DNA of 46,807 nt from Dissophora ornata (lineage: Eukaryota > Mortierellomycota > Mortierellomycetes > Mortierellales > Mortierellaceae). The position numbers and the translations under genes are program-made. Below, in pieces: positions 45,601-46,807 of the stretch; positions within the stretch are counted from its first letter, which is position 1, and every line of letters starts with the position of its first letter. Location of the stretch: the NCBI GenBank assembly GCA_025201705.1, contig MU616740.1, positions 1 through 46,807 of the forward strand, in the 5' to 3' direction. Below the pieces are notes generated by a model that was not told where the DNA came from, did not search any database, and saw nothing but the letters and a program-made list of their open reading frames with translations.

Positions 45601-46807
45601 CTTGGACCTCGACAGAAATCTTCTTTGACAGATCTCCTTTAGCAACGGCCTTACTAACGCTGGCAATATCTCGGACCTGTGCTGTCAGGTTGGCTGCCAT
45701 GGTGTTGACATTATCCGTCAACTCTTTCCACGTTCCATCGACTCCCTTGACTTGAGCCTGACCGCCAAGCTTGCCTTCAGTTCCGACCTCACGAGCGACA
45801 CGGGTGACCTCAGCGGCGAATGTCCTCAGCTGCTCAACCATCGAGTTGACGGTCAACTTCAGTTCTGAAATCTCACCCTGCGCTTCAACGTCGATAGTCT
45901 TACTAAGATCTCCACACGCGACTGCAGTCGTTACTTCGGCGATAGATCGTACTTGTGTGGTTAAGTTCGAGGCCATAGTATTGACGTTATCCGTGAGCTC
46001 CTTCCAGGTTCCACTGACATCCTCGACAACGGCCTGTCCACCTAGTTTGCCTTCCGTTCCTACTTCTAAACTGACACGACTGACCTCAGTGGCGAATTCT
46101 TGGAGTTGATCGACCATGGTGTTGATAGTGTGCTTCAAGTCCATCATTTCTCCTTGGACCTCGACAGAAATCTTCTTTGACAGATCTCCTTTGGCAACGG
46201 CCTTACTAACGCTGGCAATATCTCGAACCTGTGCTGTCAGGTTGGCCGCCATGGTGTTGACATTATCCGTCAACTCTTTCCACGTGCCGTCGACTCCCTT
46301 GACATGAGCCTGGCCTCCGAGCTTTCCTTCTGTTCCGACCTCACGTGCGACTCGAGTGACCTCTGCGGCGAATGTCCTGAGCTGCGCCACCATCATATTC
46401 ACCGTAAGCTTCAGCTCCGAAATCTCACCTTGAGCTTCAACCTCAATGGTCTTACTCAAATCTCCGCAGGCAACAGCAGTCGTAACTTCGGCGATGGATC
46501 GCACCTGAGCAGTAAGGTTGGCAGCCATGGTGTTGACATTGTCTGTCAGCTCCTTCCACGTTCCATTAACGTCCTTCACAACAGCTTGTCCACCCAATCG
46601 ACCCTCAGTTCCGACCTCACGCGCGACACGGGTGACCTCGGCAGCAAATGTTCGCAGCTGTTCCACCATGGAGTTGACAGTCAATTTAAGTTCAGAGATC
46701 TCTCCTTGGGCCTCGACATCGATCGTCTTACTAAGATCTCCGCAGGCAACAGCAGTGGTGACTTCTGCGATGGATCGCACTTGTGTGGTAAGGTTGGAGG
46801 CCATGGT
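42640..46807 (-). CDS. NIK1: group III hybrid histidine kinase with poly-HAMP array (NIK1/Os-1 type), 5' partial
   Basis: Exons beyond-46807..45011, 44534..44919, 44293..44438, 42929..44196 and 42640..42825, all phase-consistent. It is a cytosolic osmosensing hybrid kinase that signals through an Ypd1-type phosphotransfer protein to the HOG pathway and is the target of phenylpyrrole/dicarboximide fungicides in other fungi. Visible order: at least eight HAMP-like units of about 92 residues (the first cut by the window edge), an H-box [19 protein letters not shown] completed across the exon B/C junction, DILDISKIEAGKM, and an ATPase domain with N-box [15 protein letters not shown] and [10 protein letters not shown] receiver domain follows with AEDN, phospho-acceptor Asp in [19 protein letters not shown] and ITKP, and a short basic tail. 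The N-terminus lies outside the window. Confidence 0.96.
45011..46807 (-). repeat. tandem HAMP-encoding repeats, about 276 bp period with a 552 bp superunit
   Basis: Units alternate between type A ([20 protein letters not shown]) and type B ([20 protein letters not shown]), in 5'-3' coding order A, A, B, A, B, A, then a diverged unit. The DNA of the two B units (about 45545-45755 and 46097-46307) is almost identical at an offset of 552 bp, showing recent duplication or conversion. Confidence 0.9.

Noticed and set aside
45771..46307. Plus-strand open frames repeated across the HAMP region
   Set aside because: They are antisense shadows of the repeat array, identical because the repeats are.

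Overview
This is a window of eukaryotic nuclear DNA from a fungus, most likely an early-diverging one of the Mortierella type (Mucoromycota). That placement is an inference from gene content and gene structure, not from an alignment. The genes carry short introns, mostly about 70-200 bp, with GTAAGT-like donors and occasional CTAAC branch points. Gene contents include fungal cell-wall and signalling genes (GPI-type chitin deacetylase, poly-HAMP group III hybrid histidine kinase, secreted class 2 lipase). No bacterial operons, CRISPR arrays, rRNA, convincing tRNA or transposon ORFs were found.

Layout, left to right. 1-600: 5' exon of an N-acetylglucosamine-6-phosphate deacetylase (-), running off the left edge. 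2252-5216: SAM methyltransferase with a very long disordered N-terminus and a myristoylation-type start (-). 8393-9550: chitin deacetylase (+). 10814-12802: urate oxidase and OHCU decarboxylase in tandem (+), consecutive-pathway enzymes of uric acid breakdown apart from the unseen HIU hydrolase. 12906-13676: soluble Rieske protein in three small exons (-). 13849-17350: CHL1/DDX11-type Fe-S DNA helicase (-). 17927-21123: mRNA export receptor MEX67 in 11 exons (+). 21415-22002: ribosomal protein eS31 fused to a strongly diverged ubiquitin-like domain (-). 22714-24467: unrecognised PPxY/single-TM protein (+). 24692-26112: mitochondrial ribosomal protein mL46 (-). 26458-28012: HPM1/METTL18-like protein-histidine methyltransferase (+). 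28013-31235: a 3.2 kb stretch with no gene seen. 31236-32358: secreted lipase (+). 33305-36196: NAN1/UTP17 (WDR75) (-), head to head with 36514-37672, a UTP16-like protein (+). 37924-40728: unrecognised protein with ATP-grasp-like motifs (-). 42640 to the right edge: NIK1-type poly-HAMP hybrid histidine kinase (-), whose N-terminus lies beyond the window.

Several neighbours share a process. Uricase and OHCU decarboxylase act in the same pathway. NAN1 and the UTP16-like gene are both SSU-processome factors diverging from a 317 bp spacer. mL46 and HPM1, both linked to ribosomes, diverge from a 345 bp spacer. Coding exons were joined by following reading phase and family motifs, so boundaries described as uncertain should be checked with RNA-seq. 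The observations most worth a second look are the degenerate ubiquitin fused to eS31, the ATP-grasp-like orphan, the HPM1 3' splice site overrun by a poly-T tract, the apparently complete Nudix box in mL46, and the recently duplicated HAMP units.
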